DNA of 64,000 nucleotides from Rhodococcus sp. (in: high G+C Gram-positive bacteria) (GTDB lineage Bacteria; Actinomycetota; Actinomycetes; Mycobacteriales; Mycobacteriaceae), in contig NZ_JAHFVG010000011.1 in the NCBI RefSeq assembly GCF_023264675.1, positions 87,053 to 151,052 on the forward strand. The letters are read 5' to 3'. The position numbers and the translations under genes are program-made. The number at the start of each line of letters is the position of its first letter. Position 1 is the stretch's first letter. Positions 38,993-47,515 of this stretch are shown one piece after another. Below the pieces are notes generated by a model, which saw only the letters and a program-made list of their open reading frames with translations, searched no databases and was not told the origin of the DNA.

Positions 38993-39328
38993 GTGCGATT
39001 CCGTCCCCCGGTAGGTACGACGCCGGTCCCACAATCGGAGTTATGGGACTGGCAACGCCGTGCCGCATGCCGCGCCATGCCGATCACTATCTTCTACCCA
39101 CCGCAAGAGTTACGCGGACCGACCCTCTATCGGCTCGAAAGCGAAGGGAAACTCGTCTGTGCCCAATGCCCTGTGATCGAACAATGCCTACGCTTCGCAC
39201 TCGACATCGGGGAGCCGTACGGAACCTGGGGCGGACTGACCGCTCGTGAACGCCTACAACTGGCCCGCGACGAGGAAACGACCTACCCGCAGCTAGCCGA
39301 GTACAGCACAGACAGTAAGGCAACATGA
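38993..39328 (+). CDS. WhiB-like Fe-S transcription factor
   Basis: A 111-residue protein with the four cluster ligands Cys 26 (RRAACR), Cys 56, Cys 59 and Cys 65 (VCAQCPVIEQC) and the turn EPYGTWGG at 74-81, followed by a basic Arg segment. Such proteins carry an O2/NO-sensitive 4Fe-4S cluster and usually act with the primary sigma factor. It is unusual in being inside a catabolic operon: 45 bp after RidA and overlapping the FAD oxidase gene (ATGA). GTG 38993 is the likely start. Confidence 0.85.
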   Translation: MRFRPPVGTTPVPQSELWDWQRRAACRAMPITIFYPPQELRGPTLYRLESEGKLVCAQCPVIEQCLRFALDIGEPYGTWGGLTARERLQLARDEETTYPQLAEYSTDSKAT

Positions 39329-40698
39329 ACGCCACCGACCACAGCCCCGATGTCCGCGAATTGGCCGACAGACTCGGCGACGCCGTCACCTCCGACCCAG
39401 ACATGATGATCGGCTACCACCATGACCAATCTCTCTTCACCGCAGCGGGAGCGCCCCTCGCGCTTGTTCGAGCGCGCGCCGAAAAGGACGTCATCACAAC
39501 ACTGCAATTCGCTCATGCCCATTCGATACCCGTTGTCACTCGCGGCGCAGGCACCGGACTCGCAGGAGCTGCCAATGCGCTCGACGGATGCATCATCCTC
39601 AGCCTCGAGCGCATGAACAACGTCATTCGAATTGACGTCGAATCACGAACTGCAACAGTACAACCCGGTGTCATCAACGCCGAACTCGCGGCCGCTGCCG
39701 CCGAACACGGATTGTGGTATGTCCCCGACCCCGGCAGCCGCGCCATTTCGACGATCGGAGGTAACCTCGCGACGAACGCAGGCGGCTCGTGCTGCGCCAA
39801 ATACGGTGTCACAGCAGATCACGTCGCTCGCATCAAAGCCGTTCTCGCCGACGGCCGCATCATCCACACGGGAGCAAGCACGCGTAAGAACGTAGCCGGG
39901 CTGAACCTGACCCAGGTGCTCGTCGGATCCGAAGGGACACTTGCTGTCATCGTCGAAGCCACTATGAGGCTGCGTACAGCACCGACCTCCGCATCAACCG
40001 TCGTCGCAAGCTTTCGCGAGACAGCTAGAGCAATCGCAGCCGTGCTGGCTCTCACCGCCGCCACAGAGCCGTGCCTGGTCGAACTCATGGACGCCACCAC
40101 TATCGCCGCCGTCAATGACATGACCAAAATGGGCCTCGACTCCGACGCCGGCGCACTGCTCCTGATCCAATACGACGGCCGCACGGCCGCAGACGACGCG
40201 CACCTGTGCGCTCGAGTATGCACCACTGCCGGCGCAACGGAAGTGTACGAAACGAACGACCCAGTCGAGGGCGAAGAATTCATGCAGGCCAGACGAGTTG
40301 CCTACTCCGCACTCGAACGCCAGGGCAGTACTCTACTCGATGACCTCGCAGTTCCCGTACCCCAGTTGCCCGCACTACTCGCCGCCATCGACCGCAGCGC
40401 AACAGAACACAACGTGCTGATAGGAACATTCGGCCACGCCGCGGACGGAAACCTGCACCCTACAGTCATATTCGACGCACATGATCCCGAAGCATCGGAG
40501 CGAGCGCAACGCGCCTTCGCCGACATGGTGAACTCCTGCCTCGAACTCGGTGGCACCATCAGCGGTGAACACGGTATAGGGGTCCTCAAACAGCCGTACC
40601 TCGAAGCGATGATCGGCACCGTGGAACGTGAACTCATGGCCGGAATCAAGAACGTCTTCGACCCCCAACGAATCCTGAATCCAGGACGAGCGTTGTAG
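39325..40698 (+). CDS. FAD-linked D-2-hydroxyacid dehydrogenase (GlcD/DLD/D2HGDH-like)
   Basis: A 457-residue flavoprotein: PCMH/VAO FAD domain (VTRGAGTGLAGAA, PDPGSRAISTIGGNLATNAGG) and C-terminal FAD-oxidase cap with GTFGHAADGNLHP and GEHGIG, which carry the metal-binding His/Glu residues of D-lactate and D-2-hydroxyglutarate dehydrogenases. Together with the LldD2-like enzyme the cluster can oxidise both enantiomers of a 2-hydroxy acid. Coupled to the WhiB gene by ATGA. Codons use more A/T at third positions than genes at 55-57 kb. Confidence 0.82.
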   Translation: MNATDHSPDVRELADRLGDAVTSDPDMMIGYHHDQSLFTAAGAPLALVRARAEKDVITTLQFAHAHSIPVVTRGAGTGLAGAANALDGCIILSLERMNNVIRIDVESRTATVQPGVINAELAAAAAEHGLWYVPDPGSRAISTIGGNLATNAGGSCCAKYGVTADHVARIKAVLADGRIIHTGASTRKNVAGLNLTQVLVGSEGTLAVIVEATMRLRTAPTSASTVVASFRETARAIAAVLALTAATEPCLVELMDATTIAAVNDMTKMGLDSDAGALLLIQYDGRTAADDAHLCARVCTTAGATEVYETNDPVEGEEFMQARRVAYSALERQGSTLLDDLAVPVPQLPALLAAIDRSATEHNVLIGTFGHAADGNLHPTVIFDAHDPEASERAQRAFADMVNSCLELGGTISGEHGIGVLKQPYLEAMIGTVERELMAGIKNVFDPQRILNPGRAL

Positions 40699-40925
40699 CG
40701 CGTCGCTTTCTGGGCCTGCGATGACGGTACGTTCGACCGGGTATCGTGAGTCGCACAATCGACTGTGCGCGGTTGTTCTCTCGCACCCAGGGGTTACCCC
40801 TGAGCCTGGCCCAGCGGACCAACTCTCGTCCACGCGCCGCTGCATGAGATCTACTTTGCCAAAAGACTGTCCGGTTTGTCAGCCCACCGTCCCCGCGAAG
40901 TCGTCGCGTTTGCGAAACTGGAGGC

Positions 40926-41699
40926 GTGCCCGCATCCCCGATCCAGTCCGTCGACCGTGCAATCGAGGTGCTCGAGTACCTGGCCGACCACGGCGAATCC
41001 GGAGTGCAGGACGTCGCGCTTCACCTCGACGTCCACAAGTCGACCGCATTTCGCCTGCTCGGAGCGCTGGAGGCACGCCGACTCGTCGAGCAACCAGGCG
41101 AGCGCGGCAAGTATCGTCTCGGCTTCGGGCTGATCCGCCTTGCGGCCGCGGTATCGGGCCAGCTGGACATTTCCCGGATCGCGCGGCCGGTGTGCGAAGC
41201 CCTCGCCGAGGAGATCGGCGAGACGGTGAACGTCGCGATCCCCGACGGCGTGGTGGTGGTCAACGTCGACCAGATCCGCGGAGGATCCTCGATCATCAGT
41301 CACAACTGGACCGGGGAAAGAACTGCACTGCACGCCACCTCGAGCGGCAAGGTTCTGATGGCGTACGACGACGCCTTGCGCGAGGCGGGCCTGGGCCACC
41401 GGCTCGAGCGATACACCGAACGCACCGTCACCAGCCGTGCTGCTCTGCTCGCCGAACTCGAGTCCGTGCGGGACAACGGCATCGCCTACGCCCGCGAGGA
41501 ACTCGAAATCGGCCTCAGCGCCACCGGGGCAGCCATCCTCGATCCCGACGGCACGGCGGTGGGCGCCATCACCGTCTCCGGACCGACGTTCCGTCTCGAC
41601 GAGGAGCAGCTACTCGCGGCCGGACAGGCTGTTCTGGCTGCAGCGCAGAAGGTTTCGTCGCTGCTGGGCGGTCACAGTCGGCCGGCGATCCACTCGTGA
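40926..41699 (+). CDS. IclR family transcriptional regulator
   Basis: A 257-residue regulator with N-terminal winged helix (SVDRAIEVLEYLA, DVALHLDVHKSTAFRLLGALE) and a C-terminal IclR effector domain (HATSSGKVLMAYD, GLSATGAAILDPDG). GTG 40926 follows CTGGAGGC. It converges on and overlaps by 28 bases the betaine-type Rieske oxygenase gene, which makes it the best candidate regulator of that demethylation locus. Confidence 0.85.
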   Translation: MPASPIQSVDRAIEVLEYLADHGESGVQDVALHLDVHKSTAFRLLGALEARRLVEQPGERGKYRLGFGLIRLAAAVSGQLDISRIARPVCEALAEEIGETVNVAIPDGVVVVNVDQIRGGSSIISHNWTGERTALHATSSGKVLMAYDDALREAGLGHRLERYTERTVTSRAALLAELESVRDNGIAYAREELEIGLSATGAAILDPDGTAVGAITVSGPTFRLDEEQLLAAGQAVLAAAQKVSSLLGGHSRPAIHS

Positions 41700-42796
41700 A
41701 ACTCGCTGATGTGATGTTCCGACGGCACGAGCACTCCCCCGTCCTTGTACATCCGTGACGACATCGCGGGCTGACAGCGTTCGCAGGCGTCGAAATCCTG
41801 CTGGTTGACGCGGTGGAACAGCTCGACCGAACGATCCATCGTCTCGGTGTTCGCCGGATCGGCGACGACTCCGGGCGCGTAGAGCCAATCACATTCGACG
41901 ACAGTGCGATTCACCGCCATCGGGAACATGCGGTGAATGATCACGTGATCCGGAACGAGGTTGACGAACACCGTCGGGCGGATCGTGATCGCGTAGTACC
42001 GCCGGTCTTGATCTTCCCCGACGCCGCCCAACGCGTCGAATCCCGCGGTGCCGTCGACGGTGAAGCCCTCGATCTCCTCGCCGAACTCGGCGCCGTGTCC
42101 CACATAGGACTGGGCCGCCAACCCATCGGCGAACTCCGGTAGCACCTCCGTGAGTTCGGGATGGATGGTGGCGCAGTGGTAGCACTCCATGAAGTTCTCG
42201 ACGATGAGCTTCCAGTTCGCTGCGACGTCATAGGTGATTCGGCGGCCGAGCGCCAGATTTTCGGTTCCGTAGCTGTCGATCTTTCCCACCGCGCCCAGGC
42301 GTTCCCGTACGTCGCCTTGCACGCTGTCTTCGAAGGACGGTGGATCGTCGGCGATGCACACCCACACGTAGCCCAGCCATTCCCGAACGTGCACCGCGCG
42401 CAGACCGTACTCGGTGCGATCGATCTCCGGCATGTTGATCAGGTTCGGAGCGGCGATGAGCTTTCCGTCGAGATCGTACGTCCATGCGTGATAGGGGCAT
42501 TGGAAGTTTCGCTTGACGGTGCCCGCGTCCTCGGTGCACACCAGGGCGCCGCGGTGGCGGCACACGTTGAAGAATGCCCGGATGCCGCCCTTGCGATTTC
42601 GGCTGATCAGCACCGACTCGCGGCCGATCTGCACAGTCCGGAAGTTGCCCATCTCGGGGATGTCGTCGGCGCGGATCGCGCAGAACCACATCTGCTCGAA
42701 GATCTTTTCCTGCTCTTTCTCGAAGTACCCGGGATCGACATACGTGTGCCCGCCGAGTGTCCTCAGCAGGGTGGGCCCCGGTTCCACCACGGTCAT
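41672..42796 (-). CDS. Rieske oxygenase, glycine betaine monooxygenase (GbcA)-like
   Basis: A 374-residue ring-hydroxylating-type oxygenase. The Rieske cluster ligands are in CRHRGALVC and CPYHAW (C-x-H ... C-x2-H), and the mononuclear iron ligands in MECYHCATIHPEL. It is the oxygenase component that demethylates a quaternary amine; with dimethylglycine oxidase next door, glycine betaine is the most likely substrate, giving dimethylglycine and formaldehyde. Stachydrine or carnitine are alternatives. ATG 42796 overlaps the upstream stop (ATGA). Electrons would come from the divergent ferredoxin and reductase. Confidence 0.82.
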   Translation of the reverse strand: MTVVEPGPTLLRTLGGHTYVDPGYFEKEQEKIFEQMWFCAIRADDIPEMGNFRTVQIGRESVLISRNRKGGIRAFFNVCRHRGALVCTEDAGTVKRNFQCPYHAWTYDLDGKLIAAPNLINMPEIDRTEYGLRAVHVREWLGYVWVCIADDPPSFEDSVQGDVRERLGAVGKIDSYGTENLALGRRITYDVAANWKLIVENFMECYHCATIHPELTEVLPEFADGLAAQSYVGHGAEFGEEIEGFTVDGTAGFDALGGVGEDQDRRYYAITIRPTVFVNLVPDHVIIHRMFPMAVNRTVVECDWLYAPGVVADPANTETMDRSVELFHRVNQQDFDACERCQPAMSSRMYKDGGVLVPSEHHISEFHEWIAGRL

Positions 42797-45225
42797 CGCC
42801 TGATCCTCGTCATCTCGGGATCGACGAGAGGCTCGGCCATCACCGTCGCCGGTAGCTGGTCGCGGAAGTACTGCACGGCAACATGATCGCCCGGTTTCGT
42901 TCCCGCGGGAACCCATGCATACGCCACGGTACGTCCGACGGTGTAGCCGTAGGCGGCGCTGGTGACGTACCCGGCGACGACGCCGTTCACCAGGACCGGC
43001 TCCTTGCCCATCACCACGTGCGACGGATCGTCGAGGGTGAGGCACACCAGTGCCGTCGCGCTCTTCGTCTCGTCGAGCGTCTCCGATCCGATGAAGCTGC
43101 CTTTACCGGGACGGACCGCGAACCCGAGCCCCGCGGCGTACGGGTCGTGTTCGGCTGTCATGTCCGTTCCCCAGGACCGGTAGCCTTTCTCGAGCCTCAG
43201 ACTGTTGAAGGCACTGCGGCCTGCCGCGACCACGCCGTACTCCTGACCCGACTCCCACAACGAATCCCACAGTCGCAGAGCGGTATCGGCGTCGGTGTAC
43301 AGCTCCCATCCGAGTTCACCGACGTACGACAAGCGTAGAGCCAGCACGTCGATCCCGGCGACGTGAATGTTGCGGCCGTTGAAGTACTTCAGCCCCGTAT
43401 GCGAGATGTCGGCCGTGGTCAGCGGCGCCAGCACGTCTCGCGCATGTGGTCCCCACAGTCCGATACAGGCCGTCGCACCGGTGATGTCGCGAACATAGGT
43501 GTCAGGACCGGCGTGCCGGAGCATCCAATCCTCGTCGAGCGGGCCGTTGACGCCGACCTGGAAGCGGTCGTGCGCGACGCGGGCGACGGTGATATCGCTA
43601 CGCACGCCACCACTCCCGTCGAGCATCAGCGCGTAGGTGACACTCCCGACCTTCTTGTCCAGCTGGTTCGTCGTCAGATTCTGAAGCAGTTCCAGCGCGC
43701 CCGGACCGCCGACCTCGAGGCGTCGAAGCGGAGTCATGTCGTACATCGCCACCGCTTCGCGTGTCTTCCACGCCTCGACGGCTACAACGGGTGACCAGAA
43801 CTTGGCCGACCACGGCTCACGCTTCGGCGCTTGCCACTGCTCCGGAAGTTGCTCCAGTAGTGAGGCGTTCGACTCGTACCAGTGCGGACGTTCCCATCCA
43901 CCGCCTTCGAGGAACACCGCGCCGAGTTGCTGCTGACGGCCGTAGAACGGAGTGACACGCAGCGGCCGCGGCTCCTCCTTCGGCTGGAGGGGGTGAATGA
44001 TGTCGTAGACCTCGGCGAAGTTCTGCGCCGAAGTCCGCGCGACATTCGACGGCACCAGGTCCGTTTTTTCGAAGCGGTACAGATCGCATTCGTGCATGTC
44101 GATCTCGCTCGTACCCTCGACCAACGTCTCGGCCAGCGACTTGGCGACGCCGGCACTGTGAGTCACCCAGATCGCCTCGCACGTCCACAGTCCGGCGACC
44201 TCACGAGACTCGCCGACGAGAGGCGCACCGTCCGGGGTGAACGAGAAGATGCCGTTGAACGCATGATCCAGCGCGGCGCCGCCGAGCACGGGGAGAAGCT
44301 CGGTGCTGTGGTGCCACGCGTCGGTGAAGTCGTCGCCGGTGAACTCCATCGACGACGGCATCGAGTTCTCGGTGACGTTCTCGCCGCTGGGCAGGGTTCG
44401 CGAATCCACCGGGATCGGCCGATGGTGGTACGAACCGATCCCCAGGTGGTCGCCGTGCTCGCGGAAGTAGAGGCTCTGGTCCTGGTGCCGCAGGATCGGC
44501 AACACGGCTTCGACACTGGCCGCCCTCGACGGGAGGTCGAGTGTCGTCGTGTGCGCGTACTGGTGTGCCAACGGCAGCAGGGGGACGGTGACGCCGAGCA
44601 TCTCGCCCAGTTCCGGGCCCCAGAAGCCTGCGCAGCACACGACCACATCGGCCGGGAACGTCTCGTCCCCGGCCTTGACCGCCGTGACCTTTCCTCCCGT
44701 CTCCTCGATCGCCGTCACCGCCGTTCCGCCGATGAATCGAGCACCGCGGGAGATCGCGCGTTCAGCCTGCTTGCGGGAGGCCGATATCGCCTTGGCCAGA
44801 CCGTCGTCCGGCGTGTGAAGGCCGGCGAGAACGAGGTCGCGATCGAGAAGCGGATAGAGCTCCAGGCACCGCTCCACATCGATCACCTCCGACGGCAACC
44901 CCCATGACGTTGCGAATCCATGGCGTCGATACAGCTCGTCGACGCGCTCGGGCGTCGTCGCGACCTCGAGTCCGCCGACGCCGAGAAAGGAATCGAGGTC
45001 TTTGAACTTCTGCGCGGTGTAGGCGGCGAAACGCGACATCGAACGCGAGCTGTTCGTGGCGAACACCAGGCCAGGCGCGTGCGAGGTGGATCCGCCGGGG
45101 AGATCGATCGGCCCCTTGTCGAGGACGGTGATGTCGGTCCACCCTCGCGAACTCAGTTCCTCGGCGAGGCTGCAGCCGACGATCCCGGCGCCGACGATCA
45201 CGACCTTCGGCGAATTCGATGCCAT
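42793..45225 (-). CDS. dmg: Dimethylglycine oxidase
   Basis: An 810-residue two-domain enzyme. Residues 1-400 form a DAO-type FAD oxidase (VVIVGAGIVGCSLAEEL; GGSTSHAPGL with the His that carries covalent FAD in Arthrobacter dimethylglycine oxidase; ASRKQAERAISRGARF). The rest is a GcvT-like folate domain (SVTYALMLDGSGGVRSDITV, YVGELGWELY). It converts dimethylglycine to sarcosine, passing the methyl carbon to tetrahydrofolate and producing H2O2. Full length compared with the 830-residue Arthrobacter enzyme. First gene of the minus-strand operon with the Rieske oxygenase. Confidence 0.88.
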   Translation of the reverse strand: MASNSPKVVIVGAGIVGCSLAEELSSRGWTDITVLDKGPIDLPGGSTSHAPGLVFATNSSRSMSRFAAYTAQKFKDLDSFLGVGGLEVATTPERVDELYRRHGFATSWGLPSEVIDVERCLELYPLLDRDLVLAGLHTPDDGLAKAISASRKQAERAISRGARFIGGTAVTAIEETGGKVTAVKAGDETFPADVVVCCAGFWGPELGEMLGVTVPLLPLAHQYAHTTTLDLPSRAASVEAVLPILRHQDQSLYFREHGDHLGIGSYHHRPIPVDSRTLPSGENVTENSMPSSMEFTGDDFTDAWHHSTELLPVLGGAALDHAFNGIFSFTPDGAPLVGESREVAGLWTCEAIWVTHSAGVAKSLAETLVEGTSEIDMHECDLYRFEKTDLVPSNVARTSAQNFAEVYDIIHPLQPKEEPRPLRVTPFYGRQQQLGAVFLEGGGWERPHWYESNASLLEQLPEQWQAPKREPWSAKFWSPVVAVEAWKTREAVAMYDMTPLRRLEVGGPGALELLQNLTTNQLDKKVGSVTYALMLDGSGGVRSDITVARVAHDRFQVGVNGPLDEDWMLRHAGPDTYVRDITGATACIGLWGPHARDVLAPLTTADISHTGLKYFNGRNIHVAGIDVLALRLSYVGELGWELYTDADTALRLWDSLWESGQEYGVVAAGRSAFNSLRLEKGYRSWGTDMTAEHDPYAAGLGFAVRPGKGSFIGSETLDETKSATALVCLTLDDPSHVVMGKEPVLVNGVVAGYVTSAAYGYTVGRTVAYAWVPAGTKPGDHVAVQYFRDQLPATVMAEPLVDPEMTRIRR

Positions 45226-45262
45226 TGCGTGCTCCTGGGGGCTGTACGTGAAGAAGATTTAG

Positions 45263-45296
45263 TTGCACAATACGAACTGCGATTCGTATAGCGCAA
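45263..45296. promoter_or_regulatory. Operator in the divergent betaine-locus promoter
   Basis: A 14-base dyad, TTGCACAATACGAA (45263-45276) and TTCGTATAGCGCAA (45283-45296), pairs at 12 of 14 positions around a 6-base loop; the inner seven (ATACGAA/TTCGTAT) are perfect. It lies 37 bp upstream of the dimethylglycine oxidase start and 110 bp before the ferredoxin start. The IclR or XRE-cupin regulator flanking the locus is the likely ligand. Confidence 0.7.
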
Positions 45297-45406
45297 CAGA
45301 TTCACACGATTGAAACGGAGTGTTCCCACCGTCGCAACGGAGAAACTCCATGCTGTGACAGAACAGACGCTTCACACCCGACGCCGCATTCGACTGCGAG
45401 GCCACC

Positions 45407-45742
45407 ATGACCGCGACGTTCTCCACCCGCACCCTTCTCGACGCCGCACGCGTCGAAGAACTCCCCGACGGTGAAGCACTACGCATCACCCCGCCCGGCG
45501 CCGCGCCCATCGCGATCTTCAACGTCGACGGCGAGTACTTCGCGATCGACGACACCTGCACCCACCAGGACGCCTCGCTGTCCGAAGGGTGGGTGGAGGA
45601 CTGTGCCGTCGAATGCCCACTCCACACCGCCTGCTTCGACCTGCGCACCGGCGCCGCCCTCGGCGCGCCCGCCAAGATTCCCGTACGTACCCACGCCGTA
45701 CTCGTCGAGGACGGTGTCATCCGCGTCGCGGTGAGCCCATGA
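45407..45742 (+). CDS. Rieske-type ferredoxin
   Basis: A 111-residue protein carrying one Rieske 2Fe-2S centre: CTHQDASLSEG and CPLHTACFD give the C-x-H and C-x2-H ligands. It belongs to the bacterial BphA3/non-heme ferredoxin group that carries electrons to Rieske oxygenases. ATG 45407. It overlaps the reductase gene (ATGA) and faces away from the oxygenase operon, so the three-component oxygenase is split over two divergent units. Confidence 0.88.
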   Translation: MTATFSTRTLLDAARVEELPDGEALRITPPGAAPIAIFNVDGEYFAIDDTCTHQDASLSEGWVEDCAVECPLHTACFDLRTGAALGAPAKIPVRTHAVLVEDGVIRVAVSP

Positions 45743-46878
45743 AGTCGGTGACGATCGTCGGAGCTTCACTCGCCGGCCTATCCTCGGCGCGCGCCCTGCG
45801 TGAGCAGGGCTTCGACGGCACCATCACCATCATCGGCGACGAGATTCACCGCCCGTACGACCGGCCGCCCCTGTCCAAACAGTTCTTGAAGGGCGTCGAC
45901 GACGGGTTGGCCCTCGAGACCGACGACGACACAGGCCTCGACGTGGACTGGCGACTGGGAGTGTCCGCTGTCGGCCTCGACCCGACCGGCCGGGACGTCA
46001 CCCTCGCCGACGGTTCCCACGTGAGAAGCGACGCAGTCGTGATCGCGACCGGGGCGTCGGCGATTCGGCTGTTCGACGGCACCCGCGGTGTGCACGCGCT
46101 CAGATCTCTGGACGACGCGATCGCGCTGCGAGCAGAGTTGACGCCCGGCACCAGGGTCGTGGTGGTCGGCGCAGGATTCATCGGCAGCGAAGTCGCCTCG
46201 ACCGCCGTGGAACTGGGCTGCCAGGTCACCGTCGTGGAGGCATCCGCGTCGCCGCTGGAACGTGTGTTCGGCGCTCACATCGGCGGTCTCGTCGCCGCCT
46301 GGCACGGCCGCGGCGGCGCAACGCTACGTACCGGCACACCGGTCTCGGGACTGACCTCGCTCGGCGGCAGAGTCACGGCCGTCGAGTTGGCCGACGGAAC
46401 GAACGTGCCCGCCGACGTGGTGGTCATCGGCGTCGGGTCGCGGCCGAACACCGAATGGCTGAACGGAAGTGGCATCGAACTCGCCGGTGGCGTCGTGACG
46501 GATCGACGGGGCATGACCTCGATTCCCGGGGTCTCGGCCGTCGGCGACTGTGCAGCCGTGCGGGATTCGTTCGGCGTCGTCGTGCGCGAGGAGCACTGGA
46601 CTGCAGCGGCCACCCGGCCTGCCGTAGCGATGAAAGTGCTGCTCGGGACCTCCGACGACATGTTCAGCGGTGTCCCGTACGTGTGGTCCGACCAGTACCA
46701 CTCGCGGATTCAGTTCGCCGGTCATCAGAGCCCCGAATGCCTGGCCGACATCGTCGAGGGAGATCCGGCGATCGGACCGTTCGTCGCCGTCTACCGCCGC
46801 GCGGGCGATCCGGTGGCTGTGCTGGCCGTGTCGTCCCCACGGTCGTTCGGAAAGTGGCGGCGGCAATTGAGCACCTGA
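45739..46878 (+). CDS. Ferredoxin reductase (BphA4-like, NAD(P)H-dependent)
   Basis: A 379-residue flavoprotein with the FAD motif IVGASLAGLSSARAL, second Rossmann motif VVVVGAGFIGSEVAS for NAD(P)H and the third motif ASIPGVSAVGDCA-like (TSIPGVSAVGDCA). YDRPPLSKQFL is typical of the BphA4/rubredoxin-reductase group. ATG 45739 overlaps the ferredoxin stop. It is the first electron carrier of the split Rieske oxygenase system. Confidence 0.87.
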   Translation: MKSVTIVGASLAGLSSARALREQGFDGTITIIGDEIHRPYDRPPLSKQFLKGVDDGLALETDDDTGLDVDWRLGVSAVGLDPTGRDVTLADGSHVRSDAVVIATGASAIRLFDGTRGVHALRSLDDAIALRAELTPGTRVVVVGAGFIGSEVASTAVELGCQVTVVEASASPLERVFGAHIGGLVAAWHGRGGATLRTGTPVSGLTSLGGRVTAVELADGTNVPADVVVIGVGSRPNTEWLNGSGIELAGGVVTDRRGMTSIPGVSAVGDCAAVRDSFGVVVREEHWTAAATRPAVAMKVLLGTSDDMFSGVPYVWSDQYHSRIQFAGHQSPECLADIVEGDPAIGPFVAVYRRAGDPVAVLAVSSPRSFGKWRRQLST

Positions 46879-46890
46879 GGAACAGGGATC

Positions 46891-47448
46891 TCAGCTGTGT
46901 TCTGACAGGAGAACCGCCGTGGTGTTCGGCTCCAACGCCTCGAAGGTGTGCGCGATGTCGCCGGGATAGCAGAGGTAGTCGCCCGGGTGCAGCTCGACGG
47001 GCTCCTCCGTCGGCCCGACAAGCGCCCTTCCCGCGGACATCACGACATGCTCGATCACTCCGGGCGAGTGTGGATCGGACGCGCGGGGAGCTCCTACCTG
47101 CGCGGTGATGAAGTAGATGTCGCGGCGCGCGTTCGGCGGGCACGATGCCAGCAGCGTCGCGACGTAATCGGCCGTCTCGGACACGAAAGCCGGGCCGGTC
47201 CCGGCGCGAATCAGCTGAACCCGTGGTTTCACCGGTTCGACGAGCTGCGCGAACGGCACGTCCAGCGTCACGCTCAGCGCCCACAGGGTTTCCACGCTGG
47301 GGTTTCCCGTCCCGGATTCCAGTTGGGACAGGGTGGACTTTGCGATACCGGCTCGTCGGGCAACCTCGGCCAGCGAGAGGCCGATCCGCTTCCGTTCGCG
47401 TTGCAGGGAGGCGGCAATGGCTGCGATGGGTGCACTGGGCGACGTCAC
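46891..47448 (-). CDS. XRE-family regulator with C-terminal cupin
   Basis: A 185-residue protein: HTH_3 domain at about 10-65 (RKRIGLSLAEVARRAGIAKSTLSQLE) and a cupin sensor domain at about 105-180 (VMSAGRALVG, GDYLCYPGDIAHTFEA). Such regulators respond to small metabolites bound in the cupin. It converges on the ferredoxin reductase gene with 12 bp between stops and is divergent from azlCD; either may be its target. GTG 47448; a TAGAGT box about 7 bp upstream hints at a leaderless message. Confidence 0.85.
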   Translation of the reverse strand: MTSPSAPIAAIAASLQRERKRIGLSLAEVARRAGIAKSTLSQLESGTGNPSVETLWALSVTLDVPFAQLVEPVKPRVQLIRAGTGPAFVSETADYVATLLASCPPNARRDIYFITAQVGAPRASDPHSPGVIEHVVMSAGRALVGPTEEPVELHPGDYLCYPGDIAHTFEALEPNTTAVLLSEHS

Positions 47449-47478
47449 GGGTTCACTCTATCGGTCGATGCGTTCGCC

Positions 47479-47508
47479 TTGACGAACACTGACGTTGCGG
47501 TCCATTAT
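47479..47508 (+). promoter_or_regulatory. Promoter of azlCD, probably leaderless
   Basis: TTGACG (47479-47484) and CATTAT (47503-47508) are spaced 18 bp. Transcription would begin about 7 bases after the -10 box, at or next to ATG 47516, and no ribosome-binding site is visible there. A leaderless transcript is therefore likely. Confidence 0.5.
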
Positions 47509-47515
47509 TATGGCC

